The notes beneath the pieces are model-generated. The model did no database searches. It was not told the DNA's origin and saw only the letters and a program-made list of their open reading frames with translations. DNA of 64,000 bases, taken from assembly GCF_900060185.1 (NCBI RefSeq), contig NZ_FIZY01000032.1, positions 1 through 64,000 on the forward strand, given 5' to 3'. Source of the DNA: Grimontia marina (lineage in GTDB: Bacteria > Pseudomonadota > Gammaproteobacteria > Enterobacterales > Vibrionaceae). The position numbers and the translations under genes are program-made. Positions 9,838-18,665 of this stretch are shown in pieces. The first letter of the stretch is position 1; each line of letters begins with the position of its first letter.

Positions 9838-11868
9838 ATGAATTCAATTGCCTCCAGGCTGTACCTAAGTCTGATAACACTAGCGCTTCTCTTGCTAACC
9901 GTGTCGTCTTTGACTGTTTGGGTCGCGCTCAGCACCCGAAGCAGCACGGATGCACTGCTTGATAAAGCGCTACCAAATACTGTCAACACTGCTCATATGG
10001 AGTATGAGCTCAGCGAAATGATGTCCAGTTTAGTCAGGTATGTGGAAGACCAAGAAAAGGAAGCTAACACAACCTTTCTGGAGCATCTGGGAAAATTCGT
10101 TGAGTACAAAAAAGAATTAAGTCTGTATAAAAATGTTGAGACGACCAGCTATGATATCAACAAGTTGAGGACGCTGCATGAAGAGTTTTTGCTTTTGGCG
10201 CAACAACGTGTTTTCGGCGAGTTCGATCCGAGTTCAGTGCAACGTGTCCGTACTTTTTTCACTTCAAGCACCTTACCACTTGAAGTGCTTCTAAATGAGC
10301 TTCATAGCTTTATCGACACTCAAAGCGAGCTTTATACGTTCCATAACGATTTTTCCTCATTTCATCGATACACATTGCATCAATACGATATAGAGATATT
10401 GCTCGAAAAAATACAGGACATGAAGACTGATTTAGATATTTTCCTCCTCGGTTACCCTTTGGCTGAAAAGCGCTTTATCGCCGACGCTGAAGAATTTGAG
10501 CACTCCTTAAAGTCGCTTTCTAATTCTACAGACAGCTCCAAAATTCGGGATCAGATCGGGCCTATTGAGTGGCACTTTACTAGGTTTTTTGGCGGTGCAA
10601 GCAGGATATTCAAATATCATGACAATACCGCCCGTCAACGTGCGTTGAAGTCAGTGAATGAGCTAGAGAGAGGCGTGTTTCTGGATATGAAAGCACAGCT
10701 CAAAAAGATTGCTGACCAATCGGATATTCTATTGATTGAAGAGTCACAAGGGCTACGCGGGGTCGCTAACAAGTCCATGTATGCACTTATATTGGTGGTC
10801 GTTTTTGCATCCGTATTGCTAGCAATGATCGTTGTTTTCTTCCAGCGCTCCTTATTTAGACCGCTGGAGAAAATCAATACAACGATTCAAGCGTTGCGTA
10901 AGGGGTATCGCAACATTCCTTTCGTGCACATTGAAGACAACGAACTAGGGCGAATTACCCAAAGTCTCAAAAACTTCCAGATTGGCTTATCTCAACTCGA
11001 CCAACTCCAGATAGAAAACGCCAACCAGAAGGAAGCGTTAAAGCAAGATAAAGAGAGCCTGACTGAGATGCTAGAGAACCTGAAATCGGCACAAGACAAA
11101 CTCATCGAGACCGAAAAACTCTCTTCCCTAGGTAGTCTGGTGGCCGGCGTTTCCCATGAAATTAACACGCCGCTAGGGATCTCTGTGACTATGGCGACGA
11201 CTTTGGAAGACGAATATTCCAGCTTCATGAAGAAACTCAAAACCGGCGAGATCACTAGAGAAGACTTCGATAACTTTGAATCACACAGTACCGAGACTCT
11301 CAACGTACTTAACGTCTCTCTAGAAAGAGCTTCTGGACTCATTAACAGCTTTAAACAGGTTGCTAACGACCAAACCAGTGAGCAACTACGTGACTTTGAA
11401 CTGGGTACATTGTTGCAAGAAATATATTGCACCCTTCATCACCAAATCAAAAATCGACCCGTCAAATTCTCGTTGTACAACGATGAAGAACTAATGATGA
11501 ACAGCTACCCCGGCCCTATTGGGCAGGTATTTACCAACCTGTTCAACAACTCCATCATTCACGGTTTTAATAATTTTAAAAATGATGTACAGGGAGAGAT
11601 ATCCCTCACATTAACTCGGGAAGGCGATCAAATACGTTTGCTCTACCGGGATTCAGGGAAAGGCTTATCTGAAGAAGGGATCAAACGTATCTTTGAACCT
11701 TTCTACACCACCCGCCTGGGCGAAGGTGGTTCAGGGATGGGCATGCATGTCGTCTACAGCATTGTGGTCAACATGCTGCAAGGGGACATTCAGGTATATA
11801 ACGACAACGGTGCCGTCTTTGATATTTCTATTCCGGCATCCATTCAACAGACGGAAGATGAACTATGA
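9838..11868 (+). CDS. Membrane sensor histidine kinase
   Basis: The 676-residue protein has one helix at about 9-30, a large mainly helical periplasmic domain (about 31-315), a second helix (about 316-337), a HAMP region, a coiled coil (about 385-425), then HisKA and HATPase_c. The phospho-acceptor His is in GVSHEINTPLG (about 437-447), the N box is NLFNNSIIHGF (about 568), and the G boxes are DSGKGL (about 604) and GEGGSGMGMHVV. There is no C-terminal receiver, so it is a simple kinase. The ligand is unknown. The last four bases overlap the next gene (ATGA), which makes that gene its likely partner. Confidence 0.92.
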   Translation: MNSIASRLYLSLITLALLLLTVSSLTVWVALSTRSSTDALLDKALPNTVNTAHMEYELSEMMSSLVRYVEDQEKEANTTFLEHLGKFVEYKKELSLYKNVETTSYDINKLRTLHEEFLLLAQQRVFGEFDPSSVQRVRTFFTSSTLPLEVLLNELHSFIDTQSELYTFHNDFSSFHRYTLHQYDIEILLEKIQDMKTDLDIFLLGYPLAEKRFIADAEEFEHSLKSLSNSTDSSKIRDQIGPIEWHFTRFFGGASRIFKYHDNTARQRALKSVNELERGVFLDMKAQLKKIADQSDILLIEESQGLRGVANKSMYALILVVVFASVLLAMIVVFFQRSLFRPLEKINTTIQALRKGYRNIPFVHIEDNELGRITQSLKNFQIGLSQLDQLQIENANQKEALKQDKESLTEMLENLKSAQDKLIETEKLSSLGSLVAGVSHEINTPLGISVTMATTLEDEYSSFMKKLKTGEITREDFDNFESHSTETLNVLNVSLERASGLINSFKQVANDQTSEQLRDFELGTLLQEIYCTLHHQIKNRPVKFSLYNDEELMMNSYPGPIGQVFTNLFNNSIIHGFNNFKNDVQGEISLTLTREGDQIRLLYRDSGKGLSEEGIKRIFEPFYTTRLGEGGSGMGMHVVYSIVVNMLQGDIQVYNDNGAVFDISIPASIQQTEDEL

Positions 11869-14135
11869 GCGACTTTAAAATCAATATTATCGATGGCCCA
11901 TCAACGCCTTCCCAACAGCCAGTGACTCCAAGTCGAAGTTGGAAAGTCGCCATTATTGATGATGAAGCCTCTATGCACCATGCAACTACACTGGCACTTA
12001 AAAATGTCAAAATCATGGGCTACCCATTGAGCTTTATTCACGCATACTCTGCCAAGGAAGGACAACAGCTTCTTGCAGACAACACAGATACCGCCGTGAT
12101 ATTGCTTGATGTCGTGATGGAAGAGGAAGATTCGGGGCTGCAACTCGCCAGCTATATCCGAAAGGAATTAGGAAACCATACAACGCAAATCGTGCTTCGT
12201 ACTGGTCAACCCGGCTATGCCCCTGAAGAATCAGTGATTGAGAATTTCGAAATCAACGACTACAAGACCAAAAACGAGCTGACAAGAGCTAAGCTGTTCA
12301 GTACCCTTTGCTCGTCTATCCGCTCTTATCAGAGCCTGTATTCAATACAGAAAAGTCGTGATGGATTAAGAAAGATCATTGACTCTGCTGCAAACCAATT
12401 CCAGGAGCGTTCACTTGCCAGCTTCAGCGAAGGCATACTGGATCAAATCAATGCACTGTTCGACATTCACTCTGAAGGTATTTTTTGCGTTTCTAGCCGC
12501 CCTCTCAATCCACCTCAACAACTGGAAAAGATTTACTTTCATGCCACTAATGAACAGCATGAAGACGAACATATCGTTGTTGCTACCAGCCAAAAGTACC
12601 AGCAGGCATTCGGGAAAAACCTCGATACAATAGAACTGGATGAAACGTCCCACACAGCTATCAAGCAGGCATTTCAAGAAGGTCGAAATGTGATCAATGG
12701 TGGAAACATTGCACTTTATATGGACACGCCCAGCCAGTGGAAAGCTGTCATCTACATTTTCACTGGCAAAACCGATTTATTGGATGAGCTTGATCCAGAG
12801 CTGCTGTCCGTGTTTATCCAGAATGTCGCTCTCGGCCTGGAAAACACCAAGTTTGTCAACCAACTATTTGATGCAGCCTTTATCGATGAAATAACAGGCC
12901 TTCACAGCCGCATGGGGTTTGTCGACTCGCAAGTCCCCTCTCTGCTAAAACGTGCAGGTCGCCTTACACTTGCCATGATTGATATTGATGACTTTCACCA
13001 AATCAATGAATCACTGGGCTTTGATTATGGCAATAAGGTTCTCAAAGTGTTCGGTGATGCTTTAAAGCAAAGCCTACCAACGAGCAGTGTGGTCAGCAGG
13101 CTTCACAGTGACGCATTTGCTGTCGCTACAGAGCTTGACGAAGCCTCGCTTCTCAATGTGCTTCAAACACTCCAAGATACCGTTTTTGGAATGGACGATG
13201 GTGGGCCCTTCTACCTCGGCGTTACGTCCGGCATTTTCAATTTGGAGGAAACCGGCACCCTAAACAACACAGAAGTCGCTCTCAAACGCGCGGAAATAGC
13301 ACTTAAGCAGGCAAAGTCAAAACGTCGTGGTTGTGCACTAACCTTCCACGAAGATATGGAAATAGCCTGTAATGAGCGACTGAACCTCATCAATAAGCTG
13401 CGCCACGATCTATCTGAAGAGCTGCTTTATCTTGTATTTCAGCCAAAAGTGGACCTAACCAACAACTGCATTATTGGTGCAGAGGCTTTATTGCGCTGGA
13501 ACCACACAGAGCTTGGTGAAGTCTCTCCGGGAGTGTTCGTTCCGATAGCAGAAGCTGCAGGGCTCAGTTTCGAGCTCGACACCTTTGTGTTTCGTTCTGC
13601 CTGTAAAGTGCTGGCAAACCATCCTGAATTGCCGGAAATTGCCATTAACATCTCCCCCCTGTCACTCAATCGCCGCGAGTTATTGCCAATTCTAGATGGC
13701 ATCTTGCAACAGTATGGTATCGATAAGCACCGGATATCTTTGGAAATCACCGAGGGCTGCTTCGTTCAGGGGAAAAGCTGCAAAGCAAATATTGCCAAGT
13801 TGCATGAACAAGGGTGGTCACTACACCTTGATGATTTTGGTACGGGGTATTCCTCCTTTGGTTACCTCCTCAACTTGCCAGTCTCCGTTATAAAGATCGA
13901 CCGAATCTTCACTTGGGGACTAAGTAAATGTGACCGCTCTGAGCGCTTGCTGGGAGGAATGGTAAATATGCTCAAAGGCATGAACAAGCGGGTGCTTATA
14001 GAAGGAATAGAAACCGAAGAACAACTTGTTTCCGCTGTCGCTGCTGGGCTAGAAATGACACAAGGTTACCTGTTCTATAAACCACTTACCTTGGATGATT
14101 TCACGCTTGCGTTGAAAGAACAGGCTGTCGCCTAA
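11865..14135 (+). CDS. Response regulator with REC, DUF3369-like, degenerate GGDEF and EAL domains
   Basis: The 756-residue protein starts with a receiver domain (about 25-155; acceptor Asp in LLDVVM near residue 81). A GAF-like DUF3369 segment follows (about 165-325), then a GGDEF domain whose signature is replaced by HSDAF (about 414-418) and so is unlikely to make c-di-GMP. The EAL domain (about 510-755) keeps EALLRW, NISP, LEITEG, DDFGTGYSS, the Lys of VIKIDR and IEGIETEEQ, so it should be an active c-di-GMP phosphodiesterase. Coupled by a four-base overlap to the kinase upstream. Output is probably lowered c-di-GMP on signal; target processes are unknown. Confidence 0.93.
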   Translation: MSDFKINIIDGPSTPSQQPVTPSRSWKVAIIDDEASMHHATTLALKNVKIMGYPLSFIHAYSAKEGQQLLADNTDTAVILLDVVMEEEDSGLQLASYIRKELGNHTTQIVLRTGQPGYAPEESVIENFEINDYKTKNELTRAKLFSTLCSSIRSYQSLYSIQKSRDGLRKIIDSAANQFQERSLASFSEGILDQINALFDIHSEGIFCVSSRPLNPPQQLEKIYFHATNEQHEDEHIVVATSQKYQQAFGKNLDTIELDETSHTAIKQAFQEGRNVINGGNIALYMDTPSQWKAVIYIFTGKTDLLDELDPELLSVFIQNVALGLENTKFVNQLFDAAFIDEITGLHSRMGFVDSQVPSLLKRAGRLTLAMIDIDDFHQINESLGFDYGNKVLKVFGDALKQSLPTSSVVSRLHSDAFAVATELDEASLLNVLQTLQDTVFGMDDGGPFYLGVTSGIFNLEETGTLNNTEVALKRAEIALKQAKSKRRGCALTFHEDMEIACNERLNLINKLRHDLSEELLYLVFQPKVDLTNNCIIGAEALLRWNHTELGEVSPGVFVPIAEAAGLSFELDTFVFRSACKVLANHPELPEIAINISPLSLNRRELLPILDGILQQYGIDKHRISLEITEGCFVQGKSCKANIAKLHEQGWSLHLDDFGTGYSSFGYLLNLPVSVIKIDRIFTWGLSKCDRSERLLGGMVNMLKGMNKRVLIEGIETEEQLVSAVAAGLEMTQGYLFYKPLTLDDFTLALKEQAVA

Positions 14136-14145
14136 AATGCATCTC

Positions 14146-14175
14146 AACCTTGGCTTGCTATATCAAGCCAAGGTT
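14146..14175 (+). terminator. Hairpin after kinase/regulator operon
   Basis: AACCTTGGCTTG / CAAGCCAAGGTT forms a perfect 12-bp stem with a short loop, starting 11 nt after the stop codon. Only three T follow, so termination may be partial. Confidence 0.6.
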
Positions 14176-14271
14176 TACTCCGCTCCAATATCTCTCTGAT
14201 CATCTGGCTTGTTTCAATACCTCCGCTTTGATAGCCCTTGCCTATTGTAGTAATCAAATAAAGCCAATTTA

Positions 14272-14290
14272 CAAATGAGAATCATTTGCA
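14272..14290 (+). promoter_or_regulatory. Fur box upstream of DUF2061 gene
   Basis: CAAATGAGAATCATTTGCA is a near-palindrome matching the 19-bp Fur consensus GATAATGATAATCATTATC at most central positions (AATGA...AATCATT). It overlaps a possible -35 TTTACA (14268-14273) and -10 ATAATA (14291-14296). Binding would block transcription of the DUF2061 gene when iron is available. Confidence 0.7.
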
Positions 14291-14322
14291 ATAATAGGAT
14301 CATACCGAATGAGGGAACTGTT

Positions 14323-14724
14323 ATGAAAAAGACCTTAAGTTTTGCTGTGATTCACTTTACCGTTGCGTTTACTGTCGCATATATCCTGACAGGCGATATT
14401 CTGCTGGGTAGCTTGATTGCAATGGTAGAGCCTATGGTTAATACCGTTGCCTTCTACTTCCACGAAAAGGCATGGGACAACAAGTTACTGAAGCGTCTGG
14501 CAACAAACCATCCAGGCCGTAAAACAGCAAGTTTCGCCGTTGTTCATTTCAGCGTTGCGTTTGGTGTGGCTTACCTGCTGACGGGTGATGTGCTGATTGG
14601 CAGTGTGATGGCGATGATTGAGCCTTGTATTAACACCATAGCTTACTACTTCCATGAGCGTGTATGGCAGAAGAAAGAGCGCCTGAGCATGATGCAATAT
14701 CACCACTATCCAATGGCAGCGTGA
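14323..14724 (+). CDS. DUF2061 tandem membrane protein, probably iron-regulated
   Basis: The 133-residue protein contains two copies of the DUF2061 unit. The first is FAVIHFTVAFTVAYILTGD through FYFHEKAW (about 6-49), the second FAVVHFSVAFGVAYLLTGD through YYFHERVW (about 66-110). Each should make two membrane helices. The function of DUF2061 is unknown. I start it at 14323 because GAGGGAA precedes that ATG; a longer frame beginning at 14275 would run through the Fur box. The His-rich tail (MMQYHHYP) may bind metal, which is inference only. Confidence 0.85.
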   Translation: MKKTLSFAVIHFTVAFTVAYILTGDILLGSLIAMVEPMVNTVAFYFHEKAWDNKLLKRLATNHPGRKTASFAVVHFSVAFGVAYLLTGDVLIGSVMAMIEPCINTIAYYFHERVWQKKERLSMMQYHHYPMAA

Positions 14725-14747
14725 TAGAGAACACGTCTCAAAATAAG

Positions 14748-14773
14748 AAAGGGCAGCGTAAACTGCCCTTTTA
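14748..14773. terminator. Bidirectional terminator (DUF2061 / M48 peptidase)
   Basis: AAAGGGCAG / CTGCCCTTT with a six-base loop has A and T tracts on both sides, placed between two convergent genes. Confidence 0.8.
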
Positions 14774-15778
14774 TCATTCTGTCTGGAAGCTGTTTGCAGC
14801 CTCTATACGGCTTTCTGTGTCTGGATGGGAACTGAGCCATTGCGACATTCCCTCCGTCTGATGAGCCTCGCCAAGCAAGGCAAACATTTCTGCCTGTGCA
14901 CTGGCATCACCATAAATAGTACTGAGGTATTTAGCAGCGAACTGATCGGACTCTTCTTCATCTGCCCTTGAATACCCTGCCGTCGCTGCAAGTACACCCA
15001 AACCTGTCATCAAGTCGATAACACCTGTGCTTTCACCGGTAATCACGGCTATAGAGACTGAAATCAAGGTCGAGCGCACCAGCCCTTTCATCACGTGCTG
15101 ATGATAGACATGACCAAGTTCATGCAGTATCACACTCTCCAGTTGCGCGTCAGTTTGAGCAAGATTGACTAAAGGATCGAGTAACACCACAGTGCCATCA
15201 CTTAAGGCAAAGGCATTGGGCCCTTGTTTCCAGTTGCGGAACACCAGTCTGGGGTTAACTGGCATCTGCGGAAGCATTTTCATCAACTCGTCAAAGCGTT
15301 GATTCAACGCTTGCTGGCGTTCCGTATCCAGCTCGGAAGCAGTAAACATTCTTTCATCGAGCTGAGACATCACATGCTCACCAACCGCCATCGGGATCTC
15401 TTCGGGTAAAACCTGCGTGATCCCTGTGCTTATCCCTGGCAACCCAATAGAGAAAAAGGCCGCCATAAACAGCAGCGCAGCCGCAATGGAAGAAAGAATT
15501 GCCGTTTTGCTGCTCTCAAGGCGTGTCAGCCATCCTCGACTTTTCACTTGAAAACAATAGGGCAAGTCAGCTTCGTTGTCGGGCAAAAAGAGCTCGCCAT
15601 CCGGAAAGCTGAGCTGCAACGGCAGATTGCCAATGCGCTCAGAGCGGGAAACTTCATCAAGTCGGCATTCAACGGTTTTGTCATCAAATGTAAGTATCGC
15701 TTTGGTCTCACCTATGACAAAGAGTTCAGCCTGATGCTTACCCGACTCTCCTGCTGCAAATGCTATCCCTTTCACCAT
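14774..15778 (-). CDS. M48 family zinc metallopeptidase
   Basis: The 334-residue protein carries the zinc-protease motif HELGH (about residue 219, in VILHELGHVYHQHV) and a downstream Glu-rich EEESDQFA segment supplying the third ligand. One hydrophobic helix (about 95-115) probably anchors it with the catalytic domain in the periplasm; the first 80 residues look like a small cytoplasmic domain. The ATG overlaps the stop of the DUF898 gene by one base (TGATG), so the two are coupled. Pairing of a YjgN-like DUF898 protein with an M48 peptidase suggests a joint envelope quality-control role, which is inference. Confidence 0.88.
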   Translation of the reverse strand: MVKGIAFAAGESGKHQAELFVIGETKAILTFDDKTVECRLDEVSRSERIGNLPLQLSFPDGELFLPDNEADLPYCFQVKSRGWLTRLESSKTAILSSIAAALLFMAAFFSIGLPGISTGITQVLPEEIPMAVGEHVMSQLDERMFTASELDTERQQALNQRFDELMKMLPQMPVNPRLVFRNWKQGPNAFALSDGTVVLLDPLVNLAQTDAQLESVILHELGHVYHQHVMKGLVRSTLISVSIAVITGESTGVIDLMTGLGVLAATAGYSRADEEESDQFAAKYLSTIYGDASAQAEMFALLGEAHQTEGMSQWLSSHPDTESRIEAANSFQTE

Positions 15779-16947
15779 CAGTTGATCCCGATATCCAAGT
15801 CGAAGACCTGTGACATCTCGTCACCAACTGCTGATTTGGCGCCATTTCCATCTTCGTAAACGCTGAGCGCATCAAGATCGCCATGAACCGCCGTCACTGA
15901 CAATATATAGCGTGTTGTGCGGACCATTACCCAAGGACGCGCTAAACCCAACGTCAAAACCTGCATGAAGAAGTTCGTGATAACGAGCAGAATGTAATCA
16001 GCGGTATTCATTTTTGAAGACAGACGATAATCCCCACTGCCACCAACCATCACTTGGCTAAACACATGATTACGAGTTCGAGTATAAATAAACGCAGTCA
16101 CGATAAGCATTGAGACAAACAACATCACATACATAAGGATGACCAGACTCATGGCGCCCAGTGCTGTCGTGATATGCCCGATATTTAGATCAGAAATATC
16201 AGTAAACCTTATCTCTGACAAACTGACCAACTGCCCACCAACAAAAAAGAATAATGCGCCAAATGCTAATACACCGATAGAAGACAGTATCCAGATAAGC
16301 ACGGCCCAGATGTATGTGCGAACAAAAAAGCCTGTCGACAGCGTGGCGTTAAATTGTAGTTTTCCGTAACCATATCCATTGGCGAAATAGCTCGCAATAC
16401 CTTTCATCATCCATGCAAACATCACCAACAAAGAAGCAAGTCCACCAACAACAAAAAGGAAAGTGATAAAGCCACTGGTGGGCGCGATAGCGAAAGTCCC
16501 AAACACTACGATAGTGAGGATCAGCAAGAGGCCTCTACCCAGAATGGCAGCATAAGCGCCCATCAAAGTACCGGTGAAATTGAGCCTGACATTGCGGTAA
16601 CTCGTCATACGGGCGTTAAAGCGAGCATTGTTTCTCGCTATCCAGGGCATCATAGCTAAGCCCAAAAGAAACAGAACGCTGGAAAAAACCGGGGAAAAAT
16701 GGCCTGACAAAAACCAGATAACAAATGCAGTGACAGCTATAAGCCGCCCGATAAGGATTTGTTTTGGTGTTGCATGATAATCAAAGCGATCACCCGCAAG
16801 TTCAGTGTTTCCGTAAAAGTATTTTTTTGTACGTACTTTTGCCCACGCTGAATAAACTCCAAACGTAAGAATACTTAGCACAATATTTACAATCCAGATG
16901 CCAAAAAACTCACGGCCCGTACCGTGAAATGTCATTTTGTTTTCCAT
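15778..16947 (-). CDS. DUF898 (YjgN-family) integral membrane protein
   Basis: The 389-residue protein has many membrane helices and the DUF898 signatures FHGTGREFFGIWIVNI at the N terminus and ILTFGVYSAWAKVRTKKYFYGNT, partly repeated in the second half (VLTLGLARPWVMVRTTRY). I start it at 16947, where AAAGGA sits seven bases before ATGGAAAAC; the longer open frame to 17130 runs into a palindromic repeat. E. coli yjgN also lies between valS and the yjgM/rraB/argI cluster, so the position supports orthology. Function is unknown. Confidence 0.88.
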   Translation of the reverse strand: MENKMTFHGTGREFFGIWIVNIVLSILTFGVYSAWAKVRTKKYFYGNTELAGDRFDYHATPKQILIGRLIAVTAFVIWFLSGHFSPVFSSVLFLLGLAMMPWIARNNARFNARMTSYRNVRLNFTGTLMGAYAAILGRGLLLILTIVVFGTFAIAPTSGFITFLFVVGGLASLLVMFAWMMKGIASYFANGYGYGKLQFNATLSTGFFVRTYIWAVLIWILSSIGVLAFGALFFFVGGQLVSLSEIRFTDISDLNIGHITTALGAMSLVILMYVMLFVSMLIVTAFIYTRTRNHVFSQVMVGGSGDYRLSSKMNTADYILLVITNFFMQVLTLGLARPWVMVRTTRYILSVTAVHGDLDALSVYEDGNGAKSAVGDEMSQVFDLDIGIN

Positions 16948-16993
16948 AGTCAATCCTTTGCCAACTGTTTTATTATGTATCTGAAGTCCATAA

Positions 16994-17144
16994 TATACCC
17001 AAACAACCTGAAGATGCTCGCACTCAGAAGTCATCGACATGTTCAATTCGAGGCAAATTTCGCGAGGAATAGTCCCTCTATTTCCTTGGAATTTAACGAA
17101 GAAGTGGCCGTAATGAAGCTCTCCCTTCAAGTTGTTTAGGTATA
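16994..17144. repeat. Vibrio-type palindromic repeat element (151 bp)
   Basis: The ends are 20-bp inverted repeats, TATACCCAAACAACCTGAAG (16994-17013) and CTTCAAGTTGTTTAGGTATA (17125-17144), matching at 18 of 20 positions. The middle has a further near-palindrome around GGAATAGTCCCTCTATTTCC (17068-17087). The TATACCCAAAC end is one I recall as frequent in Vibrio and Photobacterium intergenic regions. It sits in the upstream region of the DUF898 gene. No coding potential. Confidence 0.7.
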
Positions 17145-17289
17145 AACCCTTCTCGCTTCAAGCTCAGGGCAAGTGCGAATCAAGAGACTTGTTTCTGTGC
17201 AGACGGAGTAATTATCTCTGAGTTACCTGCTTACACAAGACAGTAAGCCACAAAGGAATGCGACACACTTGGTGTAAAATGGAGACACA

Positions 17290-18198
17290 ATGACTACAGG
17301 CCCAGTTGAAATCAGATCGCTCGTCCGCCAACTTCTTCGCCATCGCGGGTTGTTGGATAACATCTATGGCACTGCAGGACTTACCACAGTGCAATGCCAC
17401 GTCATGATAGAGCTGGAGCAGGAGACTCTAACTGCTGAGCAACTTTCTGGGCGCCTCAATATTGATGTCGCCAATGCCAACCGAACACTGGCTATTCTCA
17501 TCAACAATGACAATGTTGCTTCCACTATCGATCAAGACAGCAATCTGCCGCGCTATTCTCTGTCTGATGTTGGTAAAGAACGTCTGGATGAGCACCACTT
17601 CGGTATCAATCATCAAATCGCCATGTATCTGGAACAACTGGATACCGATGAAATTGAATCCCTCTCCACATCCCTGCACCGCTATAACAGGGCTATGGAG
17701 CAGAGCGAACGCCAGAAAGGTTTCACCCTTCGCTTGTTGGAGCCTGCCGACAACGCAGCCATTGCCACTGTTATTCGCAAAGTATCAGAAGAATATGGCC
17801 TGACTGCTGACAAAGGCTACAGCGTGGCAGACCCGACACTGGATGTATTGAGTGAAAGCTACAAAGCGGATAATGCGGCTTATTGGGTGATCGAACAAAA
17901 CGGTAAAATCCTGGGCGGAGGCGGCATCGGCGCATTGCCAGGAGAAGAGGGCACCTGTGAATTGCAGAAAATGTATTTCCGTCCTGAACTACGTGGCCGA
18001 GGCTTTGCAAGAAGACTCGCGGCAATGGCCATGAAATTTGCGCGACATCACGGCTATCAAGCTTGTTATCTTGAAACGACTGCCTGTCTGAAAGAAGCCA
18101 TTAGTCTCTATGAATCGCTCGGCTTTGAACATCTTGATAAGCCACTTGGTAACACCGGACATTCAGACTGCGAAGTCGCGATGCTGAAAAAACTGTAA
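17290..18198 (+). CDS. MarR-type winged helix fused to GNAT acetyltransferase
   Basis: The 302-residue protein has an N-terminal MarR-like winged-helix domain (about 1-140, with [21 protein letters not shown] as the HTH) and a C-terminal GNAT domain (about 143-302). The acetyl-CoA loop appears as [13 protein letters not shown] (about 231-243). Such fusions are known in bacteria; the substrate is unknown. Positionally it replaces E. coli yjgM, itself a GNAT acetyltransferase beside rraB. The ATG follows GGAGACACA. Confidence 0.88.
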   Translation: MTTGPVEIRSLVRQLLRHRGLLDNIYGTAGLTTVQCHVMIELEQETLTAEQLSGRLNIDVANANRTLAILINNDNVASTIDQDSNLPRYSLSDVGKERLDEHHFGINHQIAMYLEQLDTDEIESLSTSLHRYNRAMEQSERQKGFTLRLLEPADNAAIATVIRKVSEEYGLTADKGYSVADPTLDVLSESYKADNAAYWVIEQNGKILGGGGIGALPGEEGTCELQKMYFRPELRGRGFARRLAAMAMKFARHHGYQACYLETTACLKEAISLYESLGFEHLDKPLGNTGHSDCEVAMLKKL

Positions 18199-18217
18199 GT
18201 CACCAATTAACAGACAC

Positions 18218-18255
18218 AAAAAAGCCGGAGTCTTTAACGCTCCGGCTTTCTTTTC
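18218..18255. terminator. Bidirectional terminator (MarR-GNAT / rraB)
   Basis: AGCCGGAG / CTCCGGCT with A-rich and T-rich flanks lies between convergent genes. Confidence 0.8.
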
Positions 18256-18266
18256 GGCAAAGACAA

Positions 18267-18665
18267 TTAATCGTCTTCTTCCAGTTTACCCTCTTCCTCG
18301 GCGTCCTCTTCGTCCGATTCAAAGTAAGTGCCCCAGCCGTCATAATCGATACTGAATTTCTCAGCCAGCTTCACCAGTTTATCGACCTGTTCGTCAATGC
18401 GGTCTGCATCCAGCGCAGATTCCATCACAGCATCAAAGCAGATCACTGTGGAGCCATCTTCCAGCTCAAACTCTTCCGCTTCCAGGACTTCAAAGCCCAT
18501 CTTGAACGCTTCTACTGCCGCGCCTTCCAGCTCTGCAAAGCTGTCTGCAGACAGGTGGTGCTCAATGGTATACAGCGCATCAGGATCGCTGCCATCTTCC
18601 AGCAGGGCTTCAATGATTTCACGGGTTTCCGCTTTTTGTTCTTCAATAATGTCAGCGTAAGACAT
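18267..18665 (-). CDS. rraB: Regulator of ribonuclease E activity B
   Basis: RraB binds RNase E and changes the set of RNAs the degradosome cleaves. The 132-residue acidic protein shows the family pattern: an N-terminal [31 protein letters not shown], a central [11 protein letters not shown] strand, and a C-terminal Asp/Glu-rich tail after [21 protein letters not shown] precedes the ATG. It lies next to arginine and pyrimidine genes, as in E. coli (argI-rraB). Confidence 0.93.
   Translation of the reverse strand: MSYADIIEEQKAETREIIEALLEDGSDPDALYTIEHHLSADSFAELEGAAVEAFKMGFEVLEAEEFELEDGSTVICFDAVMESALDADRIDEQVDKLVKLAEKFSIDYDGWGTYFESDEEDAEEEGKLEEDD

Noticed and set aside
14275-14322. Upstream extension of the DUF2061 gene
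   Set aside because: The extension reads through the Fur box and predicted promoter, and a strong ribosome binding site favours 14323.
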